64,000 nucleotides of DNA, taken from Carnobacterium_B sp045617425 (GTDB taxonomy: Bacteria; Bacillota; Bacilli; Lactobacillales; Carnobacteriaceae). The stretch lies in NCBI RefSeq assembly GCF_045617425.1, contig NZ_JAZLIO010000001.1:1-64000 (forward strand), read 5' to 3'. The notes beneath the pieces were generated by a model, which made no database searches, was not told the origin of the DNA, and saw nothing but the letters and a program-made list of their open reading frames with translations. Positions 55,524 through 63,152 of the stretch are shown piece by piece (the stretch's first letter is position 1; every line of letters begins with the position of its first letter). Both the position numbers and the translations under genes were made by a program.

Positions 55524-55539
55524 ATAAGACTAGTCTTAT
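55524..55539. promoter_or_regulatory. Perfect 16-bp palindrome upstream of the LacI-type gene
   Basis: ATAAGACTAGTCTTAT is a perfect palindrome in the 76-bp gap before the regulator gene. It may be an operator or a weak stem; no T run of note follows. Confidence 0.4.
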
Positions 55540-55593
55540 TGTTAGATGATTGATATGATTAAAGAATCAAAGGTTGGAGAGTAGGGAAAAGAA

Positions 55594-56547
55594 ATGGTAG
55601 GAATAAAAGATATCGCGAAAGCAGCAAATGTCTCCATTTCAACAGTGTCTTATGCTCTAAATGGGAGTTCCAAGGTAACTGAAAAAACACGTGCAAAAAT
55701 TATTAAAATTGCTGACGAATTGAATTATATCCCAAACAGGGCTGGTCGAAATCTCCGAAAAAAAGAAACTCAAATTATTGGGGTCTATCTTGCAACTTAT
55801 GGAGGTACTTTTTATGGAGACTTATTAGAAGGAATCATGAGTACAGCAAAAGAAAATAACTATGATATGATTGTTTGCTCAGGAGACCGTTCTCGTTTAT
55901 TTTTACCAGAACGAATGATTGATGGTGCTATTGTTTTAGATACTGGTTTTCCTGATGATGAATTAATCGATTACGCTAATCGAGGACACAAAATAGTAGT
56001 AATGGACCGTAAAATTGATCATGAAAATATTCGCAGAGTATTAGTTGATAATCCTCTTGGGGCTAAAATGGCAATAGAGGCATTATTGGAGAAATCTGTT
56101 TCTCTTGTTTATTTGGTTACCGGACCGCCAGATTCATTTGATAATCATGAGCGCTTGGAAGCTGCCACGAAAGTGTTGTCTGAAAAAAAACAACCATATG
56201 AAATAATAGAGGGTGACTTTTCAGAAATCTCTGGACAAAGTATTGGAAAAGTCATTCATGAAAAGTGGACTGAAACTGTCTCGGTATTTTCTTTTAATGA
56301 TGAAATGGCTATTGGAATATACAATTATTTTAAAAAAACCGATTTGGAAATTGGAAAAGATATTCGCATAATTGGATTTGATAACTTATTGGTCAGTAAT
56401 TATATAACACCAAGATTAGCAAGCATTGCTTATTCTAAACATAGATGGGGTTCGATTGCAGCTCAATCATTAATTAATTTGATTAAAGACGAACCAGTCG
56501 AAAACCAAGTTCTTAAAACAAAATTGGTGAAAAGTCAATCTTACTAA
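55594..56547 (+). CDS. LacI-family regulator of the glucan locus
   Basis: The 317-residue protein has a LacI HTH (IKDIAKAANVSISTVSYALN) and a sugar-binding domain (VYLATYGGTFYGDLLEGIM, RIIGFDNLLVSNYITP). Located after the GH94 gene, it probably binds the GAAACGTTTC operators at 46.7-46.8 kb and responds to an oligosaccharide or its product. GGAGAG precedes the ATG. Confidence 0.85.
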   Translation: MVGIKDIAKAANVSISTVSYALNGSSKVTEKTRAKIIKIADELNYIPNRAGRNLRKKETQIIGVYLATYGGTFYGDLLEGIMSTAKENNYDMIVCSGDRSRLFLPERMIDGAIVLDTGFPDDELIDYANRGHKIVVMDRKIDHENIRRVLVDNPLGAKMAIEALLEKSVSLVYLVTGPPDSFDNHERLEAATKVLSEKKQPYEIIEGDFSEISGQSIGKVIHEKWTETVSVFSFNDEMAIGIYNYFKKTDLEIGKDIRIIGFDNLLVSNYITPRLASIAYSKHRWGSIAAQSLINLIKDEPVENQVLKTKLVKSQSY

Positions 56548-56565
56548 ATCGCGGGAGGCAGAAAG

Positions 56566-57324
56566 ATGAGTGTTATTTCTGGTCAAATCAATTCTTCAGA
56601 ATTAGGATTTACGATTTCTTATAAAGCTATTTTGCCAGAGGAACAAACAGGACCGTATCCCATTTTGTACCTCTTGCATGGATTATCAGACGATGATTCC
56701 AGCTGGCTGTATAATTCATCAATAGCACGTTACGCATCGAAGTACAACTTGGCTATTTTTATGCCGCAAGTTCATGTGAGCTACTATACTGACATGCATA
56801 TGGGACCGAATTATTGGAGTTTTTTAACAAAAGAATTTCCTCAGAAAATGAAAAATTCATTTAATATTTCTGGTAAAAGTGAAGACACTTTTATTGCTGG
56901 GCTGTCAATGGGTGGATACGGTGCGATGAAATGGGGGCTTACCTATCCAAATGATGTAGCAGGAATCGCTGCTCTATCAGCTGCTGTAGATCCGTATAGA
57001 ATATGGCAAGATGATCCAGGTAGAGACAAGATTTTCAAACCAGCATTTGGATCAAAAGAGTCGTTTATAGGATCTGAAAATGACTTATATGCCTTGCTGA
57101 AACAAGTAAAAAAGGAAAACACTCAACCATCCATTTTACAAATCTGTGGTACAGAAGATTTTCTCTATGCAGATAATCTGAAATTTAAAGAAGCTCTTCA
57201 AGAGAAATTTTCCAATTATACATTTATTGAAAAGCCTGGTGATCATGATTGGACATTTTGGGATCAAGAAATACAGGTTATCTTGAAATGGATTCAAGAA
57301 GTAACAACAAAAAAAAGAAGTTGA
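56566..57324 (+). CDS. Esterase of the EstA/esterase-D family
   Basis: The 252-residue alpha/beta hydrolase has YLLHGLSDDDSSWL, the nucleophile in AGLSMGGYGAMKWG, Asp in CGTEDFLY and His in GDHDWTFWD. This is the tributyrin-esterase-like family of lactic acid bacteria. It has no signal peptide. As the last gene of the glucan locus it may remove acyl groups from imported oligosaccharides, which is only an inference. A terminator overlaps its stop codon. Confidence 0.83.
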   Translation: MSVISGQINSSELGFTISYKAILPEEQTGPYPILYLLHGLSDDDSSWLYNSSIARYASKYNLAIFMPQVHVSYYTDMHMGPNYWSFLTKEFPQKMKNSFNISGKSEDTFIAGLSMGGYGAMKWGLTYPNDVAGIAALSAAVDPYRIWQDDPGRDKIFKPAFGSKESFIGSENDLYALLKQVKKENTQPSILQICGTEDFLYADNLKFKEALQEKFSNYTFIEKPGDHDWTFWDQEIQVILKWIQEVTTKKRS

Positions 57325-57348
57325 GGATTTCTCAACTTCTTTTTTTTC
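57315..57348 (+). terminator. Terminator overlapping the esterase stop codon
   Basis: AAGAAGTTGAG and CTCAACTTCTT form an 11-bp stem around GATTT, followed by a T run. The TGA stop at 57322-57324 lies in the first arm. Confidence 0.9.
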
Positions 57349-57435
57349 TGCATATAGAATTTTATTAAGTCGTGTTGTAAAACTAGGTTGCTAAGAGGAA
57401 AATAACAGTTAGGTAAATAAAAGCTAAATGAAATT

Positions 57436-57790
57436 TTTGAGTTAATTTATCCTGTTGCAATAAATTAACTCAAAACCATTTTCCATTTGAGTTAATACAA
57501 CGAGTTTTAATTCGATTAACTCAAACCCGTTTTCCATTTGAGCTGATGCAACGAGCTTTAATTCGATTAGCTCAAAACCATTTTCCATTTGAGTTGAAGC
57601 AACGAGCTTTAATTCGATTAGCTCAAAACCATTTTCCATTTGAGTTGATATAACGAGTCTTAATTCAATTAACTCAAACCCGTTTTCCATTTGAGTTGAC
57701 GCAACGAGCACTAATTCCTTTACCTCAAAACTAATTTCTATTTGAGTAGACGGAACAAGCCGTAATTCGACTAACTCAGATCCATTTTTC
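57436..57790 (-). repeat. Third array of about seven 51-bp hairpin-forming repeats
   Basis: The first unit is a 15-bp perfect stem, TTTGAGTTAATTTAT at 57436-57450 with its complement at 57460-57474. Later units keep TTTGAGTT...TTAACTCAAA or swap both arms to GAGCT...AGCTC, so pairing is retained. Units share AACGAGCTTTAATTCGATT and CCATTTTCC. The array fills most of a 625-bp gap. The strand given is arbitrary; a minus-strand frame stays open only because 51 is divisible by three. Confidence 0.92.
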
Positions 57791-57949
57791 TTTTATTATA
57801 CTAAAAATTAGAGTAGTCATCCGTTTCCAAAAATAATCTAAGTGAAAGCGACATTTGATTGAATTTAGTAGTGCTTATCTTTATACTTGAAAAATCATAT
57901 TAGGTGAAAAAAGTATTGAATTCATAGTGGACATAAAGGATGTGTGGAA

Positions 57950-58569
57950 ATGAATCTTGAAAATAAAAAATTAACAAAATTTTTTCTTGGTTGGCAGTGT
58001 TGTTATGGATGGGTTTGATTTTTTATTTTTCTCATCAAGTTCAACAACAGTCTTGGGATTTAAGTCACACGGTGTTGGGCATTAGTGTACAAGTTATTAA
58101 AATTGCTCAAGTTCTCATAGTGATCGGTTTGGCTGGTTTTGTTCTTATAAAATTAAAAAAACGGGGTATGACAATCGGAATAAAAAATTTATTGCTTATT
58201 CTCATCGCAGCTTATTTGTTCTATACATTATCTATTGAATTGCGACATATGCTTGTTCCGCCAGATTTGCATCATTTTATCCGAAAAAATGCTCACTTTT
58301 TTATTTATTTGGTATTAGGTGTGTTAGTAAAAGTAGCTTTAATGAACAATGGTATAAGGGGTTTTAAAGCAATCGGAATAGGGTTATTGATTTGTGTCGG
58401 TTATGCATTTTCAGACGAGTTCCATCAATCGTTCGTTCCAGGAAGAGGCGCTCAATTGAGTGATGTAGTAATCGATAGTTGCGGTGCAGGGATAGGAATG
58501 GCGTTGCAGATTTTATTCTTCAAATTTTTGTCAAAAAGAGAAAAAAACAATATTCCACAAGATAATTAA
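57950..58569 (+). CDS. VanZ-like membrane protein with an apparent frameshift near its start
   Basis: The protein has four or five membrane segments and VanZ-family motifs: GLIFYFSHQVQQQS near the start, RKNAHFFIYLVLGVL in the middle and YAFSDEFHQSFVPGRGAQLSDV at the end. The ATG at 57950 has AAAGGA 9 bp upstream but its frame runs to a stop after 22 codons. The VanZ frame upstream of 57991 reads KINKIFSWLAVLLWMGL without a start codon. One extra A in the six-A run at 57965-57970 would join the two. Function of VanZ-like proteins is mostly unknown. Confidence 0.65.
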
Positions 58570-58580
58570 AGATAGATATA

Positions 58581-58619
58581 AAAAATAAGCTCGGCGAGAT
58601 GCCAAGCTTATTTTTTTTT
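58581..58619. terminator. Bidirectional terminator
   Basis: AATAAGCTCGGC and GCCAAGCTTATT pair with one mismatch, flanked by an A run and nine Ts, between two convergent genes. Confidence 0.88.
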
Positions 58620-58634
58620 GAGCATTTGTCCAGT

Positions 58635-59258
58635 TTACAGCAAATGATCTGTTTGGTTCCAAGCATTTAAAGTAAAGTGACCATCAGCGTATCCTAATTC
58701 AGTAATACTAGTGTTTGCTAAGGGTTCTTGTGAACGAAGGTCTTTTAACTCTGTTCCGATCAACGATAAAAGGGTTGTTGTCCACGTGATGCTATGTCCA
58801 ACAAATAAAAGATCAGTATCAGGAAATTGTTCAATTGAACGACGGATCGCTTTGCTACCTCTAGCAATCAATTCAGAATAAGTCTCTCCATTAAATTCAC
58901 TTGGATCATACAAATCAGGACGATGACGTAAATGGTAAAAGGAGTCAGGTGAAGATTCTTTCCAATGTGGAATAAAAGCACCTTCCCATGATCCATATCC
59001 GAATTCTTTTAAGTCATCTGTGTAGTGGATAGTAAAATCTTGTTCGAATTGAGAGGCAATCAAACGAGTTGTTTCGACAACACGTTTTTGAGGACTGGCA
59101 ATAATGTGTTTAAATCCAATATCTTTCAGACACAGACCTGTCTTTTTAGCATCCTCTAAACTTTGTGGCAATAGAGGAGAATCGATATCTCCACCTTGGA
59201 CTCGATTAGCCAGATTGTATTCGGTCATTCCGTGACGTACAAAATATAAGCGTTGCAT
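58635..59258 (-). CDS. Histidine phosphatase-family protein
   Basis: The 207-residue protein has LYFVRHGMTEYNLANRVQGG, with the phosphohistidine, FGYGSWEGAF with the acid Glu, and LLFVGHSITWTTTLL with the second His. It belongs to the phosphoglycerate mutase-like phosphatases, with unknown substrate. The start at 59258 has AGGAGGG upstream; an ATG 11 codons earlier lies before that site. Confidence 0.9.
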   Translation of the reverse strand: MQRLYFVRHGMTEYNLANRVQGGDIDSPLLPQSLEDAKKTGLCLKDIGFKHIIASPQKRVVETTRLIASQFEQDFTIHYTDDLKEFGYGSWEGAFIPHWKESSPDSFYHLRHRPDLYDPSEFNGETYSELIARGSKAIRRSIEQFPDTDLLFVGHSITWTTTLLSLIGTELKDLRSQEPLANTSITELGYADGHFTLNAWNQTDHLL

Positions 59259-59377
59259 GTAAGCCCTCCTAGTTTTGAAATATAATTTCATTTTAACATA
59301 ACTGAATCAATAAAAAAGCTTAATTTTCTACTGATATTTGAAGGGTATATTCAAATATAACGTTAGTTTATTGAATG

Positions 59378-59424
59378 AAATGTAAAGGTATACATTTGAG
59401 ATGATATGTTACACTAGTGTGTAA
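59378..59424 (+). promoter_or_regulatory. Promoter and operator candidates upstream of mupG
   Basis: AAATGTA at 59378 and TACATTT at 59391 form an inverted repeat with 6 bp between. TGTTACACT at 59407-59415 is an extended -10 box that overlaps the perfect palindrome ACACTAGTGT at 59411-59420. The palindrome could bind MurR. Confidence 0.45.
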
Positions 59425-59539
59425 TGGTTTTTGGAGGATATTGGTCTATTTTTTTATAAAATGAAAAAATCTATTGAAATTATATTTTAACATGTTATCA
59501 TTAGTCATGTCATTAAAACGATTTCAAAGGAGTGGTGCT

Positions 59540-60616
59540 ATGTTTGGTTTATCTGTCTTTCTTGGAGATGAGTTAACGATTGAAACAAAAAACTATCTAC
59601 AAAAAATGAAAGACAGCGGTTTTGAAGGGGTGTTTTCTTCGCTGCATATCCCAGAAGAGGATGCGTCTCAATATGTCACACGCTTGAAGATGCTAGGTCA
59701 ATGGGCAAAAGAGTTGAAAATGCAATTGATGATTGATATTTCAGGAGACGCCTTAAAAAAAATCGGGCTCTCATTTGACCGACCTGAGGAAATGTTGGCA
59801 ATCGGAATTACAGGCTTGAGAATGGATTATGGTATAACAAACCAAATTAGTGCTCAAGTTAGCCGCTCAATGAAAGTCGCTTTTAATGCCAGCACGATTA
59901 CGCAAGAAGATGTCGAAGAGCTTAAGGAATGTAATGCAGATTTCAATCAAATGGAAGCGTGGCACAATTATTATCCGCGCCCAGAAACTGGATTAGAAAA
60001 AAGTCAGTTCACCCGAAAAAATCAGTGGTTGAAGGCATTAGGATTTAAAGTCATGGCTTTTGTTCCAGGAAACGAAAAATTAAGAGGGCCTTTGTTTTGT
60101 CAATTGCCAACATTAGAAAAACAACGAGGAGCGCATCCTTTAGCTAGTACGATTGAGTTGTTAGAAGAATGTGAAGTTGATGATGTTTATATTGGCGATC
60201 CAACAATTGATGACAGAACACAATTGCAATTTTTTTATTATATAAAAAAGAAAACGTTATTATTCTCAATTATAGAAGAGCCAGAAACTCAGTTCTTATC
60301 CGTCATCGTTGGAAAGCATCAAAATCGTTGGGATCCAGCAAGAGATGTCATTCGAAGCGCGGATGCACGATTTAAAACGATTCCGACTATTGAACCACAG
60401 TGTACTAATGATCGAGTAAAAGGAAGCGTTACAGTAGATAATAAGTTATACGGTCGATATATGGGAGAGATTCAAGTAGTCAAGCGACCATTATTTAGGG
60501 ATGATAAAGTAAATATTGTGGCGCATGTTATTCCAGAAGATATTCCGTTGATAGATTGGTGTAAAGAAGGTCAATTATTTGAACTTCAACCGATACAAGA
60601 CAATGAAAGAGGTTAA
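59540..60616 (+). CDS. mupG: 6-phospho-N-acetylmuramidase
   Basis: The 358-residue protein is a DUF871/MupG-family TIM barrel (MFGLSVFLGDELTIETKNYL, FEGVFSSLHIPEEDAS, DFNQMEAWHNYYPRPETGL) with a C-terminal beta domain. In Staphylococcus aureus MupG splits MurNAc-6-phosphate-GlcNAc inside the cell. The next genes are murQ, an EIIBC and a MurR-type regulator, the same order as in S. aureus. The ATG at 59540 has AAAGGAG upstream; the open frame before it is not needed. Confidence 0.9.
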   Translation: MFGLSVFLGDELTIETKNYLQKMKDSGFEGVFSSLHIPEEDASQYVTRLKMLGQWAKELKMQLMIDISGDALKKIGLSFDRPEEMLAIGITGLRMDYGITNQISAQVSRSMKVAFNASTITQEDVEELKECNADFNQMEAWHNYYPRPETGLEKSQFTRKNQWLKALGFKVMAFVPGNEKLRGPLFCQLPTLEKQRGAHPLASTIELLEECEVDDVYIGDPTIDDRTQLQFFYYIKKKTLLFSIIEEPETQFLSVIVGKHQNRWDPARDVIRSADARFKTIPTIEPQCTNDRVKGSVTVDNKLYGRYMGEIQVVKRPLFRDDKVNIVAHVIPEDIPLIDWCKEGQLFELQPIQDNERG

Positions 60617-60620
60617 GGAA

Positions 60621-61511
60621 ATGAATTTAGACAAATTAACGACAGAAACAAGAAATACACAAACAATGAACTTAGATGAGCTTTCAACAAGTGAAGTCAT
60701 GTCTTTAATGAATCAAGAAGATCAAAAAGTGGCTCTAGCAGTTGAAGAAGCGTTACCTACGATCACAAAAGTAGTCGAAGCCATTACTGAATCCTTTAGC
60801 AAAGGTGGCCGTTTAATTTATATGGGTGCTGGAACAAGTGGACGTCTGGGTGTTTTAGATGCTGCTGAATGTGTGCCAACCTTTAGTGTGGATCCAAGTA
60901 TGGTTCAAGGATTGATTGCAGGTGGAATGAAAGCAATGACAGTTGCTGTTGAAGGAGCGGAAGATTCAAAAACGCTCGGTGCAGAAGATTTAAAAGCCAT
61001 TCAATTGAATGATACAGATGTTGTTGTAGGTATCGCGGCAAGCGGGCGTACACCATATGTTATCGGTGGATTAGAATACGCAACTAGCGTTGGAGCAACA
61101 ACGGCAACTATTTCGTGTAATAAGAATGCTGAGATCAGTCAATTTGCCCAAATGCCGATTGAAGTAGATGCTGGTCCTGAAATTTTAACAGGTTCTACAC
61201 GATTAAAAGCTGGTACAGCTCAAAAATTAATTTTAAATATGCTGTCAACTGGAGCAATGATCGGTTCTGGAAAAGTTTATCAAAACCTAATGGTAGACGT
61301 AAAACCGTCAAATAAAAAATTAGAAGAACGTTCAAAACGCATCATCATGCAAGCTACAGAATGTACGTATGAAGAAGCAAGTGAAGCGTTTGAAGCAGCT
61401 GATCATCAAGTGAAGTTAGCAATCGTGATGATTCTTACACATTCAGACAAAGATGTAGCAGAACAAAAATTAACAGAAGCTAAAGGGTTCATTCGTGAAA
61501 CCTTATCATAA
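60621..61511 (+). CDS. murQ: N-acetylmuramic acid 6-phosphate etherase
   Basis: The 296-residue SIS-fold protein has LIYMGAGTSGRLGVLDAAEC and PTFSVDPSMVQGLIAGG, both typical of MurQ. It removes D-lactate from MurNAc-6-phosphate to give GlcNAc-6-phosphate. I chose the ATG at 60621 after TTAAGGA, four bases past the mupG stop; earlier ATGs overlap mupG. Confidence 0.93.
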   Translation: MNLDKLTTETRNTQTMNLDELSTSEVMSLMNQEDQKVALAVEEALPTITKVVEAITESFSKGGRLIYMGAGTSGRLGVLDAAECVPTFSVDPSMVQGLIAGGMKAMTVAVEGAEDSKTLGAEDLKAIQLNDTDVVVGIAASGRTPYVIGGLEYATSVGATTATISCNKNAEISQFAQMPIEVDAGPEILTGSTRLKAGTAQKLILNMLSTGAMIGSGKVYQNLMVDVKPSNKKLEERSKRIIMQATECTYEEASEAFEAADHQVKLAIVMILTHSDKDVAEQKLTEAKGFIRETLS

Positions 61512-61529
61512 ACCAGGAGGGTAAAAATT

Positions 61530-63026
61530 ATGGCTGAAACAAAAGAGCAACGCATCGCTAGACAGATTTATGAGCAAGTTGGAGGTATGAATAACGTTGA
61601 TTCTGTTATTCACTGTATGACTCGCGTTCGTATGGACATCAAAGATAACGATAAAGTGAATTTTGAAGGATTGAAAAAAATTGACGGCGTAATGGGTGTT
61701 GTTGAAGATGATACATTACAAGTTGTTGTTGGACCTGGTACAGTAAATAAAGTAGCTAATCAAATGGTGAGTATGGCGGGTGTTCGTTTAGGCGAAAAAA
61801 TTCCTGCTGGAAAATCTACGGTTACAGCATCTTCTGGCCGTTCTGAAGCTGAAAAACAAGCAGCAGCGAAAAAAGCTGAGTTGAAAAAGAAAAATAATAC
61901 ACCGTTCAAACGTGTGTTAAAAGACATTGCAAATATTTTTGTTCCGTTGATTCCAGCATTTGTAGGAGCCGGAATTATCGGTGGTATTGCTTCTATATTT
62001 GGGAATATGTTAGTTGCTGGAACCATCAGTGGAGCAAACTGGGAGAATATCGTTGTTGTACTAAATATCATTAAAAACGGATTGTTCCTGTACTTGAATG
62101 TGTATGTAGGGATCAATGCTGCAAAAGTTTTTGGTGCTACAGAAGGTTTAGGTGGAGTTATTGCTGGAGTGATTTACCTTCCCGGAATGAACATTGAAGC
62201 ACCGTTAACGAACATCTTTACTGGTGCCCCTATGGCTGGTGGACAAGGTGGAATTATCGGCGTTATCCTAGCTGTTTACCTATTGTCATTAGTAGAAAAA
62301 AGCTTGCACAAAGTTATTCCGGATTCAATTGATATTATTGTAACACCGACGATTTCTTTATTAACTATTGGATTAGTAACGATTTTCTTGATTATGCCAA
62401 TCGCGGGTGCTGTTTCATCTAGTTTAGTAGGCGCCATTACTTGGGTATTAAATGTTGGTGGAGCATTTGCTGGATTTGTTTTAGGAGCATTGTTCTTACC
62501 TATGGTTATGTTTGGTTTACACCAAGTATTAACACCGATCCATATTGAAATGATAGCTTCTCAAGGTATGACTTTATTATTACCAATTTTAGCAATGGCT
62601 GGAGCTGGACAAGTGGGAGCTTCAATCGCTTTATGGGTTAAATGTCGTAAAAACAAACAATTAACAAACATGATCAAAGGTTCATTGCCTGTTGGTATTT
62701 TAGGAATTGGCGAACCCTTGATCTATGCTGTAACATTGCCTTTAGGTCGCCCTTTTATTACTGCTTGTATTGGTGGCGGAATTGGTGGAGCTGTTATCGG
62801 AATGTTTGGTGGAATCGGCGCAACAGCAATTGGACCAAGTGGAGTTGCTTTGATTCCATTAATCGCTAATGGTCAATGGTGGGGTTATGTTGTCGGATTA
62901 TTAGCAGCTTATGCTGGTGGATTCGCAGCAACTTACTTCTTTGGAGTTCCGAAGTCAGCAATGGAGCCAACTGAATTAGTAGGATATGATTCAGATGAGT
63001 TTGAAGCTGAAAGTATTGTTGGTTAA
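61530..63026 (+). CDS. murP: N-acetylmuramic acid PTS transporter EIIBC
   Basis: The 498-residue protein has an EIIB domain with the phosphocysteine in IHCMTRVRMD (Cys28), a charged linker at about residues 100-125 and a membrane EIIC domain (FGLHQVLTPIHIEMIASQG near 330). It has no EIIA domain and needs one from another system, as MurP does. It imports MurNAc or MurNAc-GlcNAc and phosphorylates it. A CAGGAGG site precedes the ATG. Confidence 0.87.
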   Translation: MAETKEQRIARQIYEQVGGMNNVDSVIHCMTRVRMDIKDNDKVNFEGLKKIDGVMGVVEDDTLQVVVGPGTVNKVANQMVSMAGVRLGEKIPAGKSTVTASSGRSEAEKQAAAKKAELKKKNNTPFKRVLKDIANIFVPLIPAFVGAGIIGGIASIFGNMLVAGTISGANWENIVVVLNIIKNGLFLYLNVYVGINAAKVFGATEGLGGVIAGVIYLPGMNIEAPLTNIFTGAPMAGGQGGIIGVILAVYLLSLVEKSLHKVIPDSIDIIVTPTISLLTIGLVTIFLIMPIAGAVSSSLVGAITWVLNVGGAFAGFVLGALFLPMVMFGLHQVLTPIHIEMIASQGMTLLLPILAMAGAGQVGASIALWVKCRKNKQLTNMIKGSLPVGILGIGEPLIYAVTLPLGRPFITACIGGGIGGAVIGMFGGIGATAIGPSGVALIPLIANGQWWGYVVGLLAAYAGGFAATYFFGVPKSAMEPTELVGYDSDEFEAESIVG

Positions 63027-63061
63027 TTCTATTCAACTACTGTAAACTAATAATAGCATTT

Positions 63062-63099
63062 AAAAAGGCATGTAAGTCTAGCGATTTGCATGTCTTTTT
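63062..63099 (+). terminator. Terminator between murP and the MurR-type gene
   Basis: AAAAAGGCATGTAA pairs with TTTGCATGTCTTTTT with wobble pairs, ending in five Ts. The regulator gene follows after 54 bp. Confidence 0.75.
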
Positions 63100-63152
63100 C
63101 ATTACGAAAAATATCTTTCAGTATTTCTTAAAGACTACGGAGGTCGCAAGTT

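Noticed and set aside
57436..57790. CRISPR-like look of the tandem arrays
   Set aside because: The units are contiguous and similar along their whole length, with no unique spacers, and no cas genes are near.
59474..59539. Upstream start for mupG
   Set aside because: The ATG at 59540 has a strong AAAGGAG site and gives the known N-terminus; the extension is not conserved-looking.
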